Shown here: piece by piece, positions 33,867 to 42,796 of the stretch | How the letters are laid out: every line of letters starts with the position of its first letter | Numbering within the stretch: position 1 is the first letter of the stretch | Source of the DNA: Hirschia maritima DSM 19733 | Lineage (GTDB): Bacteria > Pseudomonadota > Alphaproteobacteria > Caulobacterales > Hyphomonadaceae | Assembly (NCBI RefSeq): GCF_000378345.1 | Contig: NZ_KB899545.1 | Span: forward strand, 1-64,000 | Length of the DNA: 64,000 nt | Direction: 5' to 3' | The notes under the pieces: generated by a model | What the model saw: only the letters and a program-made list of their open reading frames with translations | The model's database searches: none | What the model was told of the DNA's origin: nothing | Program-made: the position numbers and the translations under genes

Positions 33867-34460
33867 ATGTCTAGATGGTCTACTCTTACAACCGTCATTG
33901 CACTTCTTAGTATTCCTGCCACAGCGCACGCGGATAGTCCGTTTAATGGTTTTTCCATTGGGGGAAATGTTGGTCTAGCTAAAAACCAAGCCAAAAATCC
34001 AATTTCAGGCGTGGATACGGGTACAGTTAAAAAGAACGGCAAAGAGTTCCGAGGCTTTGTTGGGTATGACACGTTGGCCGGAGATAATTTTGTTGTTGGC
34101 GGAGAATTGGGATTAGCGACTGCGGGTCCAACAGTGACATGGTCTAATGACGAATATTCCTACAGAGCCGATCCCAAATTAGCCATAGATGCATCGTTGC
34201 GAGCTGGCATATTGGTAACAGATAATGCGTTAATTTATGGACGAGTGGGGTACGCTAATGCTTCAGTTAAAACATCGCTGACCACACCTTCTAACTCTGA
34301 TGTCGCAAGCAATAGTAAACGAAAAGGCGGAGTATTATTTGGAGGGGGCGTTGAGTTCGCCGTTTCAGATTCTCTTTCATTACGTGGAGAGATTTTGAAA
34401 AAAGATCTAGGAAAAATTGATTCTAAACAATTGCTGTTTGGTGCTGCGTTACGATTTTAA
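33867..34460 (+). CDS. Outer membrane beta-barrel protein (Omp25/OmpA-like barrel)
   Basis: A 197-residue protein with a signal peptide ending AHA|DSPF. Alternating hydrophobic strands with glycine turns (FNGFSIGGNVGLAKN, FRGFVGYDTLAGDNFVVGGELGLA, LIYGRVGYANASV, GGVLFGGGVEFAVSDSLSLRGEIL) and a terminal phenylalanine indicate an eight-stranded outer-membrane barrel. The TATAAT-like and operator elements upstream are not clear beyond the inverted repeats. It stands alone with its own terminator. Confidence 0.85.
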   Translation: MSRWSTLTTVIALLSIPATAHADSPFNGFSIGGNVGLAKNQAKNPISGVDTGTVKKNGKEFRGFVGYDTLAGDNFVVGGELGLATAGPTVTWSNDEYSYRADPKLAIDASLRAGILVTDNALIYGRVGYANASVKTSLTTPSNSDVASNSKRKGGVLFGGGVEFAVSDSLSLRGEILKKDLGKIDSKQLLFGAALRF

Positions 34461-34468
34461 CATAGCGG

Positions 34469-34499
34469 TGCAGGGCATGTCTTTTAGATGTGTCCTGCA
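34469..34499 (+). terminator. Probable terminator of the beta-barrel gene
   Basis: A 13-bp stem including three G-U pairs (TGCAGGGCATGTC with GATGTGTCCTGCA) around a five-base loop, followed by GTCTCTTTTG. Confidence 0.6.
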
Positions 34500-34552
34500 G
34501 TCTCTTTTGAATGTTTTGGTGTAATGAGATTGCGAGCACGGTGCGGTGATAC

Positions 34553-34580
34553 TAGATAGTAAATTAGAAACTATCTAATT
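34553..34580. promoter_or_regulatory. Nested inverted repeats before yaaA
   Basis: TAGATAGT (34553-34560) pairs with ACTATCTA (34570-34577), while AATTAGA (34562-34568) pairs with TCTAATT (34574-34580). The two stems share bases and exclude each other. The region ends 27 bases before the yaaA start. It could be a LysR-type operator (ATAG and CTAT half-sites) or an RNA switch. Confidence 0.45.
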
Positions 34581-34607
34581 GAGTCGGATTCGATTGAGGG
34601 CAAATCA

Positions 34608-35399
34608 ATGCTTGTGCTGTTATCACCTGCCAAATCTCTAAATTATGAAGCTGCACCTTTGCAATTGCCGGTTACGGATAGATTGCTAGCGGATGAAACG
34701 CGGATTCTTTCAAAGTCTACTCGTGGTCTTTCTCGTATAAAATTGCGAGAGTTAATGGGGATTTCCGAGGATCTCGCGAATTTGAATTATGATAGATTTC
34801 AAGCATTTATTCCCGAAGGAAATTCAGAAGCTGAAAAACAAGCTGCATTAGCTTTTAATGGAGATGTTTATATTGGGCTGGATGCTGAGTCTCTTGATCA
34901 AGAGGCATTGGAATGGTCGCAAGGGACACTCCGAATATTATCAGGGTTTTATGGTTTGTTGCGCCCCTTAGATGCGATGCAGCCCTATCGCCTTGAAATG
35001 GGGATCAAGTTGAAAACACGTCGCGGATCAAGCTTGTATGAATTTTGGGGAGATAAAATCTCCAAGCAATTGAATGCGGATCTTGACAAAAATGATGGCG
35101 ATGAAGTGGTCGTGAATTTAGCATCAAATGAATATTTCAAATCAGTTGATAAAAAAGCCCTAAAAGCGCCGATCGTAAGTTGTGATTTTAAAGACATAAA
35201 AGATGGCAAAGCACGTACTCTCGGTTTTTTTGCAAAGAAAGCACGCGGGTTGATGGCGCGTTACATTATCGACAATCGTTTGACGCAGGTTGAGGATCTC
35301 AAAGGTTTTAATTCCGAAGGTTACACATTTGATCCGGCGCTATCGGCCAAAGACAAGTGGGTGTTCACGCGTCCCCAACCTGAACCAAAAGGAAAATAG
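34608..35399 (+). CDS. yaaA: Peroxide stress protein YaaA
   Basis: The 263-residue protein matches the YaaA/DUF328 family from its first residues (MLVLLSPAKSLNYE) through GDVYIGLDAESL, LSGFYGLLRPLDAMQPYRLEMG, NLASNEYFKSV and the end segment GYTFDPALS. In E. coli YaaA lowers free intracellular iron during hydrogen peroxide stress and is under OxyR control. Single-gene unit, convergent with a membrane protein gene 9 bases away. Confidence 0.95.
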   Translation: MLVLLSPAKSLNYEAAPLQLPVTDRLLADETRILSKSTRGLSRIKLRELMGISEDLANLNYDRFQAFIPEGNSEAEKQAALAFNGDVYIGLDAESLDQEALEWSQGTLRILSGFYGLLRPLDAMQPYRLEMGIKLKTRRGSSLYEFWGDKISKQLNADLDKNDGDEVVVNLASNEYFKSVDKKALKAPIVSCDFKDIKDGKARTLGFFAKKARGLMARYIIDNRLTQVEDLKGFNSEGYTFDPALSAKDKWVFTRPQPEPKGK

Positions 35400-35408
35400 A
35401 AGAGGCGC

Positions 35409-36284
35409 TTAGGCTCTCTTCTTTTTACGGCGGTTCGTTGTGAAGCGTATGAAAGCAAACAACGCTGAGAATACACCTGCAATACCACCTATAGCTCCGA
35501 TAACTGGTTCATAGTTTTTGGCTAACGTCACGATTTTGTCTAGCTGTTTTACTTCCACTGAAATGCGGTCACGATAGGCGTCCAGCGGTTCTGCTGCATT
35601 TGAGCCTTGCGCGTATCCAAAAATCTCAAGGATCAGCATGTGCTCACCTTCTTCAATTGGGGTGACGCGCCATTGCCAGCGGTTTTGAGCGCGTGAAGAG
35701 AGGATCTGACGAGAGACAGACATTAGCTCAATGTCAAAAGCTGCCCCAGTTAGCTGTGCTGCAACTTCATCAGATAAAACAACATCACGTTTGACAACTT
35801 CACCTTCAAAACCTTCTAGTCCAGCTGCGGGATTGGCTTCGCTTGTTGCATCGATAATAAGAGATACATCAACAGGTTTTCCCAATGCCAATATTTCGGG
35901 GGGGCGGTTGTATGCTATCGGGCGAGATTTGAAATTATCCAGTTCACTTGGAGCTGCCGCTTCAACGGTTCTGGTTGCAATAATGGGTTCACCATCTGAG
36001 AAGCTGTTAGTACCAACTTGAGCTGGTTGAACGATTCCCCCTGCAGCAGGTGCTAAATCGTTTAAGGCCTCAAAGTCGATATTTCCATCTGCATCTATCA
36101 ATTCGTCTTCTATGACAATTGGTTCGGGAGCAGGGGGAGCCTCAATTGCTGCTTCTTCAACAGCAGCCGGCATAGCTGGTGCTTCAGCCGATCTGGCTGC
36201 AGGCGAGCCTTGCTGAGAGAGCCAATACCAAGCTCCACCACAAACAATGGCAATAATCGCCAAGAGAAAAGAAAACGTCCGCAT
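35409..36284 (-). CDS. Membrane protein of unknown function with helices at both ends
   Basis: A 291-residue protein with an N-terminal hydrophobic helix (about 5-24), a Pro/Ala/Glu-rich linker (25-60), a soluble beta-rich domain (about 125-245, with RWQWRVTPIEEGEHMLILEIFG), a second hydrophobic helix (about 262-282) and a short basic tail (RRKKKRA). The bulk would lie in the periplasm if both helices span. I do not recognise a family; the W-x-W-x-V-x-P-x-x-x-G motif recalls Ig-like domains in other signalling proteins. Convergent with yaaA. Confidence 0.7.
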   Translation of the reverse strand: MRTFSFLLAIIAIVCGGAWYWLSQQGSPAARSAEAPAMPAAVEEAAIEAPPAPEPIVIEDELIDADGNIDFEALNDLAPAAGGIVQPAQVGTNSFSDGEPIIATRTVEAAAPSELDNFKSRPIAYNRPPEILALGKPVDVSLIIDATSEANPAAGLEGFEGEVVKRDVVLSDEVAAQLTGAAFDIELMSVSRQILSSRAQNRWQWRVTPIEEGEHMLILEIFGYAQGSNAAEPLDAYRDRISVEVKQLDKIVTLAKNYEPVIGAIGGIAGVFSALFAFIRFTTNRRKKKRA

Positions 36285-36427
36285 CAGCCCACTCCAATAC
36301 CAGTTTAGCTCAACTTGCTATAATGCGCACATTCAATGCTTGGGCGCTTACGTCAAGTGTATTTGGTAAGGTTAATCCTTATTGGCGAAAAAGGCGAATT
36401 AAAGACTATCTTCAGCCTACTGAAGGG

Positions 36428-37357
36428 CTATACGGCGGCGCGTTTAAGGCGGTCGTTGATTGCTTCACCCAATCCTTCTTTCGGGATGGGAGCCACCGCA
36501 ATATTGCCATATTGCAAATCAAGTATGCGCAACATTGCAAATAGATTTGCGGCGGCTTCTATAAGATCACCTGACGTTGATAAATTGGCGGCCACTTTTT
36601 GAGTGGTCGGGCCAAAGCCAAGGTAGGCTTCGTTGCCTTCAGGTTTTTTGGCATTCAAACGCAATTTTGCATTTGGTGCATAATGACGTCGCATCATACC
36701 AGGGCTGGCAATCTTTTCTGATGGCGCATCGAGGGGACCTGTAATTGTCTCTATTTCCTCGCGTGCCAGAGCACCGGGGCGCAGGAGAGCAGGGCGTTTA
36801 TCTGCCAAAGATACGACAGTCGATTCAACGCCGCGAAGGCAAGCGCCACCATCTAAAATAAGATCAACATTGCCAGACAAAGCATCGCTCACGTGTTGCG
36901 CTGTTGTGGGAGACAAAGCCTCTGAAGGATTGGCCGATGGAGCCGCAAGTGGGCGTTGTGCAGTTTCTATCAGACCGCGAGCTATAGGGTGGTTTGGAAT
37001 TCTAATTGCTATTGTGTCCAGTCCCGCTGTGACGAGGTCACTTACAGGGCAATCTTCTGATTTTGGTAGAACCAAAGTAAGCGGGCCAGGCCAAAACTTT
37101 TCAGCCATCTTCAATGCCACATCATTAAAACGGGCAAGTGTTTTCGCCATCTTCAGGTTGGGGACATGTGAAATTAGAGGATTGAAGCTAGGACGACCTT
37201 TCGCAGCGTAAATTCTAGCGACAGCTTCTCCATTTGTGGCGTCAGCGGCCAGACCGTAAACCGTCTCCGTTGGAATGGCGACAATGCCTCCATCACGAAT
37301 GATCTGTGCGGCCATTTCCATGGTGTCATGGCTTGGGGTTTGGATTTTATCTGACAT
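36428..37357 (-). CDS. tsaC: L-threonylcarbamoyladenylate synthase (Sua5/TsaC)
   Basis: The 309-residue protein makes threonylcarbamoyl-AMP for the t6A37 modification of ANN-decoding tRNAs. The YrdC domain fills about residues 10-200 with IPTETVYGLAADAT, AAKGRPSFNPLISH, WPGPLTLVL, IAIRIPNHPIAR and APSANPSE. The extra C-terminal region (about 220-309) beginning RHYAPNAKL is the Sua5 domain, so this is the long Sua5-type form. It lies 63 bases after the cytochrome b561-YceI gene on the same strand, with no obvious functional link. Confidence 0.94.
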   Translation of the reverse strand: MSDKIQTPSHDTMEMAAQIIRDGGIVAIPTETVYGLAADATNGEAVARIYAAKGRPSFNPLISHVPNLKMAKTLARFNDVALKMAEKFWPGPLTLVLPKSEDCPVSDLVTAGLDTIAIRIPNHPIARGLIETAQRPLAAPSANPSEALSPTTAQHVSDALSGNVDLILDGGACLRGVESTVVSLADKRPALLRPGALAREEIETITGPLDAPSEKIASPGMMRRHYAPNAKLRLNAKKPEGNEAYLGFGPTTQKVAANLSTSGDLIEAAANLFAMLRILDLQYGNIAVAPIPKEGLGEAINDRLKRAAV

Positions 37358-37420
37358 TGAGTATCGGGGTCTTTTTTAGCGTGACGCAACTTCACATATG
37401 GGATGCGTCACGCTTTAAAT

Positions 37421-38668
37421 CTAGTTTATCTTTGTGGCAACAACATGCACTTTGATATCTACATTTTGAGATGTCGATTTATTTGCTGCAGGGTCTGAGG
37501 TTCCGAGATCCAGTGCGACACGGTCTAAAATGAAACTGGATTTCATTTCAGCTTTGTCAGCGTCAAATGATAAAGTGAATGGCATTCGCACAGGGTAGTC
37601 ATTCCCCTTCAAGTTTAGCACGGCAGTTAATTCGAGCCCATCTTCGGTGATGAATACGCCGTCGGCTGAGAAAGTCGCTGTAGGATGCTTTTTTGTTTCG
37701 AAAAAGACGGCACTATTTAAATAAAGGTCACCATATTTATCGCCAGTTTTGGCGCTTGCAGGTTCAACTACAACTTCAATGCGTGCTTCATCTTTTGCAT
37801 CATCATTATACTCAATTTTAGCGTCCCACTTTTCAAAGAACAGATTGTGCTGCTTGTCATCATAGGTGAACGAGAATTCGATTTTACTGTTTTCTTTATC
37901 AATCGTCCAATTCGGAGCGATCTCTGTTTTCTCAACAGGAACTAAATTAGCAGTTTCAGAGGTAGGGGGAGGTGAAGCGGGCTTAGCGGCAGCGGGTGTC
38001 ATAATCATTCCAAGACCGACAATCCCTGCGAAGAAGAGAGCAGCGCCTCCAAAAGCTATCACACCGCCCTTTGAAGGTTGCCTTACGCCATCTGTTTCAC
38101 CGAACAGTCCAGGTATCATGCGTGCCATTAGATCATCTTTATCCATAAATTGGTGTTTCAATGCGCCAGCTATGTGTAGGGCCAGTAATACGATAGCCAC
38201 CCATGCCAACTTGCTGTGAGCGTTTTCTAAAAAGGGATGAATTGCCTCTTTTGTTTCGTTCGTTAGCGAAGCCAAGAAGGGCATATGAGGCCAGTTAAAT
38301 GTGTCAAAAATAACGGTGGGGATGCCTTTAAGTGAAGCTGATACCAAAACCCATCCGGTCAATGGCATGAGAATCATCAAGGCATAAAATGCAATGTGCA
38401 CCGCTTTGGCAATTATTGCTTGAGTGTGTTCCATAGGAATTTCTTCAGGTGGCTTATTTAACATTCGCCACAATATGCGCGCTATTGTTAGTATAAGAAT
38501 AGCGATCCCGATTGATTTATGAAGTTGGTACAAGCTGCCTTTATTGGGAGCGCTACTTGGCAAATCACCCATATACCAGCCCAGACCAATCATACCGATA
38601 ATTGCAAGTGCAATAACCCAGTGAAGTGCTATGGCGACGGCGGAATATCGATGTTTCAATAGCTGCAT
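37421..38668 (-). CDS. Cytochrome b561-YceI fusion protein
   Basis: From ATG 38668 (GGAG seven bases upstream) the protein has 415 residues. The N-terminal part is a four-helix cytochrome b561 domain (about 1-175) with haem His candidates in ALHWVIALA, LYQLHKSIGI, HIAFYAL and VLLALHIAGALKHQF. A further helix (about 210-228) leads to a C-terminal YceI domain (about 245-415, NWTIDKENSKIEFSFTY ... HPTATFSADGV). In E. coli yceJ (cytochrome b561) and yceI are separate neighbouring genes. The fusion suggests the haem protein exchanges electrons with quinone bound by the YceI lipocalin-like domain. Confidence 0.88.
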   Translation of the reverse strand: MQLLKHRYSAVAIALHWVIALAIIGMIGLGWYMGDLPSSAPNKGSLYQLHKSIGIAILILTIARILWRMLNKPPEEIPMEHTQAIIAKAVHIAFYALMILMPLTGWVLVSASLKGIPTVIFDTFNWPHMPFLASLTNETKEAIHPFLENAHSKLAWVAIVLLALHIAGALKHQFMDKDDLMARMIPGLFGETDGVRQPSKGGVIAFGGAALFFAGIVGLGMIMTPAAAKPASPPPTSETANLVPVEKTEIAPNWTIDKENSKIEFSFTYDDKQHNLFFEKWDAKIEYNDDAKDEARIEVVVEPASAKTGDKYGDLYLNSAVFFETKKHPTATFSADGVFITEDGLELTAVLNLKGNDYPVRMPFTLSFDADKAEMKSSFILDRVALDLGTSDPAANKSTSQNVDIKVHVVATKIN

Positions 38669-38722
38669 TGAGGACTCCAAATGAACCAATAGTTTTGAAC
38701 CAAATTGATTTTACAAGATTTT

Positions 38723-39355
38723 TTAATTCTCACCAAATTCGGCTTCAATTTGAAAACGCACTTCATCACTGACAGTGTTGGGTATGTATACATCCATGCC
38801 GAAATCTGATCGGTTGAATGAGCCTTTGGCTGAAAAGCCAATTATCGTTTTTCCCGGTGCCCATGGTACAGAGTTTGAACCATTAAATGTGACTTCCAAA
38901 CTTATTGGCTTGGTGACACCTAATAGGGAAAGGTCGCCAGTAATATAGCCGGTATTATCACCAGTCACCGAAACACTGGAAGAATTGAATGTGATGTCTG
39001 GAAATGTATTTGCTGCTAAGAAACGATCATCATTTGCGAGTTCTTCATCCCACTCCTTGCCCTGATCTGGGTGGTTTGCGCTAATGGACTTAGGGTTTAC
39101 GACGGCGGAAACACTAGAATTTTCTGGATTTTCGCTGTCGAAATTGATTGTCGCGTCAAATTCATCAAACCGCATGGTATACCAAGCTAGGCCCATATGT
39201 TTGACTGAAAAAACAAGCGAAGCATGCGATTTATCCAATGTGTAATTACCGGCTTCTACCTCTGCAATTGATTGCTTTGCAGGGGAAACACACGCGGATA
39301 CTCCGAACATAGCAATTGAAGCCAAGATTATACTTGTTTTGCGAAAAACCGACAT
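38723..39355 (-). CDS. YceI-family lipoprotein
   Basis: From ATG 39355 (AAGG seven bases upstream) the protein has 210 residues. The signal ends with a lipobox (AMFGVSAC), so it is probably lipid-anchored. The mature YceI domain has YTLDKSHASLVFSVKHMGLAWYTMRFDEFDATINFD, ANTFPDITFNSSS and SLLGVTKPISLEVTFNG. YceI proteins are periplasmic lipocalin-like carriers of isoprenoid quinones. It is the middle of three consecutive YceI genes. Confidence 0.9.
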   Translation of the reverse strand: MSVFRKTSIILASIAMFGVSACVSPAKQSIAEVEAGNYTLDKSHASLVFSVKHMGLAWYTMRFDEFDATINFDSENPENSSVSAVVNPKSISANHPDQGKEWDEELANDDRFLAANTFPDITFNSSSVSVTGDNTGYITGDLSLLGVTKPISLEVTFNGSNSVPWAPGKTIIGFSAKGSFNRSDFGMDVYIPNTVSDEVRFQIEAEFGEN

Positions 39356-39475
39356 GTCAGAACCTTGTCGCATCAGGCTAATTTCCCCATTGTCAAAGTT
39401 GATTAGAGAACAAAATGCCCCGCAATAGCAATAACCATGCGGAGCAAATTGGATGAATTGTTTGTGACTGCAGGC

Positions 39476-40162
39476 TTACTCAGCAGCACTTTCTTTTTCT
39501 ACCTGTAAAAACTCAGCTGAAATACGAATTGTAACCTCATCGCCAATGCCATACTGAAGGGCGTTTTCAAGGCCAAATTCAGAGCGGGTAATTGTTGTAG
39601 ATGCGTCAAAGCCAATGATGTCCAAATCGCCTAACCAAGGCTTATTGGCTACCCCATTATATTTTACATCAAGATCTATAGATTTGGTCACTCCCAGGAA
39701 TGTTAAATCTCCAGTGACAACACCCGTGTTTGGTCCATTCGTTTTTACGGAAGTGGACTTGAAAGTAATTGCTGGGAATTCACCGACTTTGAAAAAATCG
39801 TTCGCTAATTCTGTGTGCCATTCATCCGGTTTTGTCGGGTGGTCTGTCTGAACAGAGGCAGGGTTGATCGAAGCAGTAACGGTTGAAGCAGCAGGGTTTT
39901 CAGGGTTGAAATCAATGCTAGCATCCCAGTCAGTGAATTTAGCTGTGTATGTGGATAGGCCACCATGGCTTAATTCCCAGAACAGAAAAGCGTGTGTTTT
40001 TTCGACATCGTATTGTCCGGCAGTTGTTTCTGCTAGTTGAGTTGCGACTGTTTCCGCGAGTGATGCAGATTTTTCTTCAGCAACAGCACTGATGGGTGTG
40101 AATGCAGCAATAGAAAAAATTGATGCGCTAGTTAGCGCGCCCAGAACAGATAATTTCTTCAT
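39476..40162 (-). CDS. YceI-family periplasmic protein
   Basis: From ATG 40162 (GGAAAA upstream) the protein has 228 residues; an upstream ATG at 40237 lacks support. A cleavable signal peptide ends ISAVA. The YceI domain is seen in YDVEKTHAFLFWELSHGGLSTYTAKFTDWDASIDFN, GEFPAITFKSTS, LTFLGVTKSIDLDVKYNG and FGLENALQYGIGDEVTI. First gene of the three-gene YceI run, so soluble, lipidated and membrane-fused versions follow one another. Confidence 0.9.
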   Translation of the reverse strand: MKKLSVLGALTSASIFSIAAFTPISAVAEEKSASLAETVATQLAETTAGQYDVEKTHAFLFWELSHGGLSTYTAKFTDWDASIDFNPENPAASTVTASINPASVQTDHPTKPDEWHTELANDFFKVGEFPAITFKSTSVKTNGPNTGVVTGDLTFLGVTKSIDLDVKYNGVANKPWLGDLDIIGFDASTTITRSEFGLENALQYGIGDEVTIRISAEFLQVEKESAAE

Positions 40163-40332
40163 AAGAATTTTCCAATTTTTGTTTTCGAGTATGAAATCAT
40201 ATGGGTGTCTAGTCCAGCATTTGCGAGGCATTCTCAATCACAATAATGTGATTGATTTTACTTGAATACTGATCATTGGCAGCTATCTACATTTATTTAG
40301 AATTAAAAAGCTTCCTTGGAGGGGATTAGGCC

Positions 40333-41388
40333 ATGACAATGCGTATGAGAAAACTAGGACGCACAGATATTGATGTATCTGTGTGTTGTTTGGGCACGAT
40401 GACTTATGGCCAACAAAATACTGAGCAAGAAGGCCATGCTCAGATGGATTATGCTTTAGAGCGAGGGATCAACTTCTTTGATACTGCTGAGCTATATTCC
40501 ATTCCGCCAATGGCTGAGACTTATGGAAACACTGAACAAGTGATCGGGAGTTGGTTCAAGAAAAACGGTAATCGTGACAAGGTGGTTCTTGCGTCAAAAA
40601 TCACGGGTCGATCGAGCGTGATTAACTGGATGCGTGGTGAAAAACCAGTCTTAACCCGCATCGTTAAAGAACAGATTGACCAAGCAGTTGAGCAAAGTCT
40701 TCAACGCCTACAAACTGATTACATTGATTTGTATCAACTTCATTGGCCTGACAGAAAAGCGGCGATCTTCGGTGAGAAAATGTCAGAGAGCGATTGGCAA
40801 GCTGAGAGAGAGACATTTGACGCGCAACTCAATGCATTAGAAGAACATGTCCAAAAAGGTAACATTCGTCACCTAGGGCTTTCCAATGAATCTCCATACG
40901 GCGTGATGAAGTTCTTACAGGCTTCCGAAAAGGGCGGCACTTCTCGTGTTGCTTCAATACAGAACGCATTTAATCTCCTGAACAGAGAATTTGAAACAGC
41001 TTTGGAAGAAGTCTGTCGTTATGAAGACGTTTCATTGCTAGCATATTCTCCTTTGGCACAAGGTGTTTTGACAGGAAAGTACAGGGATGGTGCTTTGCCG
41101 ATTGGGTCACGCAAACAGCTTTTCAATCGATTGCAAAGATATGAAGGACCTATCGCGGAAAAAGCTTTGAATGCTTATCTCGATTTGGCGCTCGAATTGG
41201 AAGTAGACCCAACACAATTGGCCATTCGTTTTTGTGATACGCGTCCATATATGGGATCAACCATCATTGGATCAACAACAATGGAACAACTGAAAATTTG
41301 TATCGATGCGTTTGATCTTGAATGGAGTGAGGTGATGGAAGATTGCGTGAATGCGATCCATCAAGTGCAACCTAACCCTTGTCCTTAA
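40333..41388 (+). CDS. tas: Aldo/keto reductase, Tas-like
   Basis: The 351-residue NADPH-dependent aldo/keto reductase has the catalytic tetrad Asp and Tyr in FFDTAELYS, Lys in LASKITGR and His in YQLHWPDR. The insert and spacing (YGQQNTEQEGHAQMDYALERGINFFDTAE and HLGLSNESPYGVMKF) match the Tas/YajO group. TTGGAGGGG lies before the ATG. Physiological substrate unknown. It is divergent from the YceI operon. Confidence 0.9.
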   Translation: MTMRMRKLGRTDIDVSVCCLGTMTYGQQNTEQEGHAQMDYALERGINFFDTAELYSIPPMAETYGNTEQVIGSWFKKNGNRDKVVLASKITGRSSVINWMRGEKPVLTRIVKEQIDQAVEQSLQRLQTDYIDLYQLHWPDRKAAIFGEKMSESDWQAERETFDAQLNALEEHVQKGNIRHLGLSNESPYGVMKFLQASEKGGTSRVASIQNAFNLLNREFETALEEVCRYEDVSLLAYSPLAQGVLTGKYRDGALPIGSRKQLFNRLQRYEGPIAEKALNAYLDLALELEVDPTQLAIRFCDTRPYMGSTIIGSTTMEQLKICIDAFDLEWSEVMEDCVNAIHQVQPNPCP

Positions 41389-41406
41389 TATGGGGTGAGC
41401 AGGGCG

Positions 41407-41805
41407 TTAAATACGCCCTGCAGCCATGTCTAATGCTACCGTGACAATTGTTTCAGAGTTCAACCTGCGTGTGAGCCCTTCATAGAATTTGGCAACAGAA
41501 CTCGTTTGGCTTGTATTTAGCTGATACGACCCAAGCAGGCCTCGTTTATCTAAGGCTTTAAGTAACATCTGAACATATTCGGATGTCTTGACCATTGAGA
41601 GTTTGTTGCGAGCTTCCATAAAAGCAATAAAATTGGGGTCTTCTGGGGAGCCGAGTTTGATTTTCTTAGGAGTTTGCAGAGTTTCGATAAATTCTGAAGG
41701 AGACAAATCTGTCAGCTCTTCATAAATATCCTGTAGATCTTCATTGGTGAATTTGGGGCGCGCGCGCCTTATCATATCAATGACGCGTTGTGTGCTCTCT
41801 TGCAT
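41407..41805 (-). CDS. Small helical protein of unknown function
   Basis: From ATG 41805, with AAGGAG seven bases upstream, the protein has 132 residues; the frame extends further up but without a ribosome binding site. It is charged and predicted helical, with no signal peptide or membrane segment. The middle reads SPSEFIETLQTPKKIKLGSPEDPNFIAFMEARNKL. No family recognised. It is downstream of the EamA transporter gene by 97 bases on the same strand. Confidence 0.7.
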   Translation of the reverse strand: MQESTQRVIDMIRRARPKFTNEDLQDIYEELTDLSPSEFIETLQTPKKIKLGSPEDPNFIAFMEARNKLSMVKTSEYVQMLLKALDKRGLLGSYQLNTSQTSSVAKFYEGLTRRLNSETIVTVALDMAAGRI

Positions 41806-41902
41806 GGAGTGACTCCTTACTCGATTCTCACTTCTAAGTAGCAAATCAGAAAAGAGTTATTTTACAATAGGCTTTCACTTTAAGAGAGGTATTCTTTTGA
41901 AC

Positions 41903-42796
41903 TTAATTTCTTGCTTGCTTTCCGAAAATAGCGAGACCAATGCCCCCCAGTATGAATAGCGATGAAATTGAAAACCTCGCGCTCCACTCTTCAGCTAAAA
42001 TGAAGCTGCCACCAATACCCGCAAGAATAGGAACTGAAAGTTGTGAAATTGCCGCGCGTGTGGTGGAAAGGTTTGGCAGTACAGAATACCAAAGAGCATA
42101 GCCTAACCCAGAAGTGAGTGCTCCCGACAAAACCGCCAATAAAATACCATAATGAGTTATATTGGTCGGGTTTAAAAATAGCAGAGCAATTGGGCTAGCT
42201 ATCAAGAAGTTTCCAGCACTTGTTGAAAGTGGATCTGGGGATTTTTGCCCTCTTATTGTGTAACCAGCCCAAGCGATTCCTGAAATTACCATCAGCATGG
42301 CGGGTATCAATGGCGGTGCAGTAAGCCCGGGGGACACTAACCAAGACAATGCAAGTAATGCGATGATGGAACCTGAATACTCCCAATAATGCGGTTTTTC
42401 TTGTTTGAATATGGCCCAGGCAAACATGGATAGTTGGACGCAGGCGAAGAGAATAAGCGCACCCATACCGGTATCGATTGACACGTATGAATAGGAGAAA
42501 GCAGCAGCATACCCCAATAAGAACAAAGCCGAGATTGGATGGCTGCCATTGAGTGCTTGTTTAGAGAGACCATGCTTTAGACCCGTCAGAGCACATAAAA
42601 TAGTTGCGCCAGAAACAATTCTAATAAGTGTATAGTTTCCAGGGTCAATGAAGGCGCTTCCTGATGCATTTTCGGTCAGCGCGATGCGTCCAATCACTGA
42701 ATTTGCGGCAAAGGCAAGCATAGCCAAGCTAGTCAATAAAATGAGTTTCAATGGTGATGATCCTGCCGCTTGTGCAATATTGGTATCAATCTTCAA
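41903..42796 (-). CDS. DMT-superfamily (EamA) transporter
   Basis: The 297-residue protein has ten predicted membrane helices in two EamA repeats; NSVIGRIAL early in repeat 1 and SGIAWAGYTIRGQ in repeat 2 are typical of EamA metabolite exporters. The only suitable start is a TTG at 42796, inside the end of the previous gene (11-base overlap), so it is translationally coupled to the 150-residue membrane protein. Substrate unknown. Confidence 0.85.
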   Translation of the reverse strand: MKIDTNIAQAAGSSPLKLILLTSLAMLAFAANSVIGRIALTENASGSAFIDPGNYTLIRIVSGATILCALTGLKHGLSKQALNGSHPISALFLLGYAAAFSYSYVSIDTGMGALILFACVQLSMFAWAIFKQEKPHYWEYSGSIIALLALSWLVSPGLTAPPLIPAMLMVISGIAWAGYTIRGQKSPDPLSTSAGNFLIASPIALLFLNPTNITHYGILLAVLSGALTSGLGYALWYSVLPNLSTTRAAISQLSVPILAGIGGSFILAEEWSARFSISSLFILGGIGLAIFGKQARN

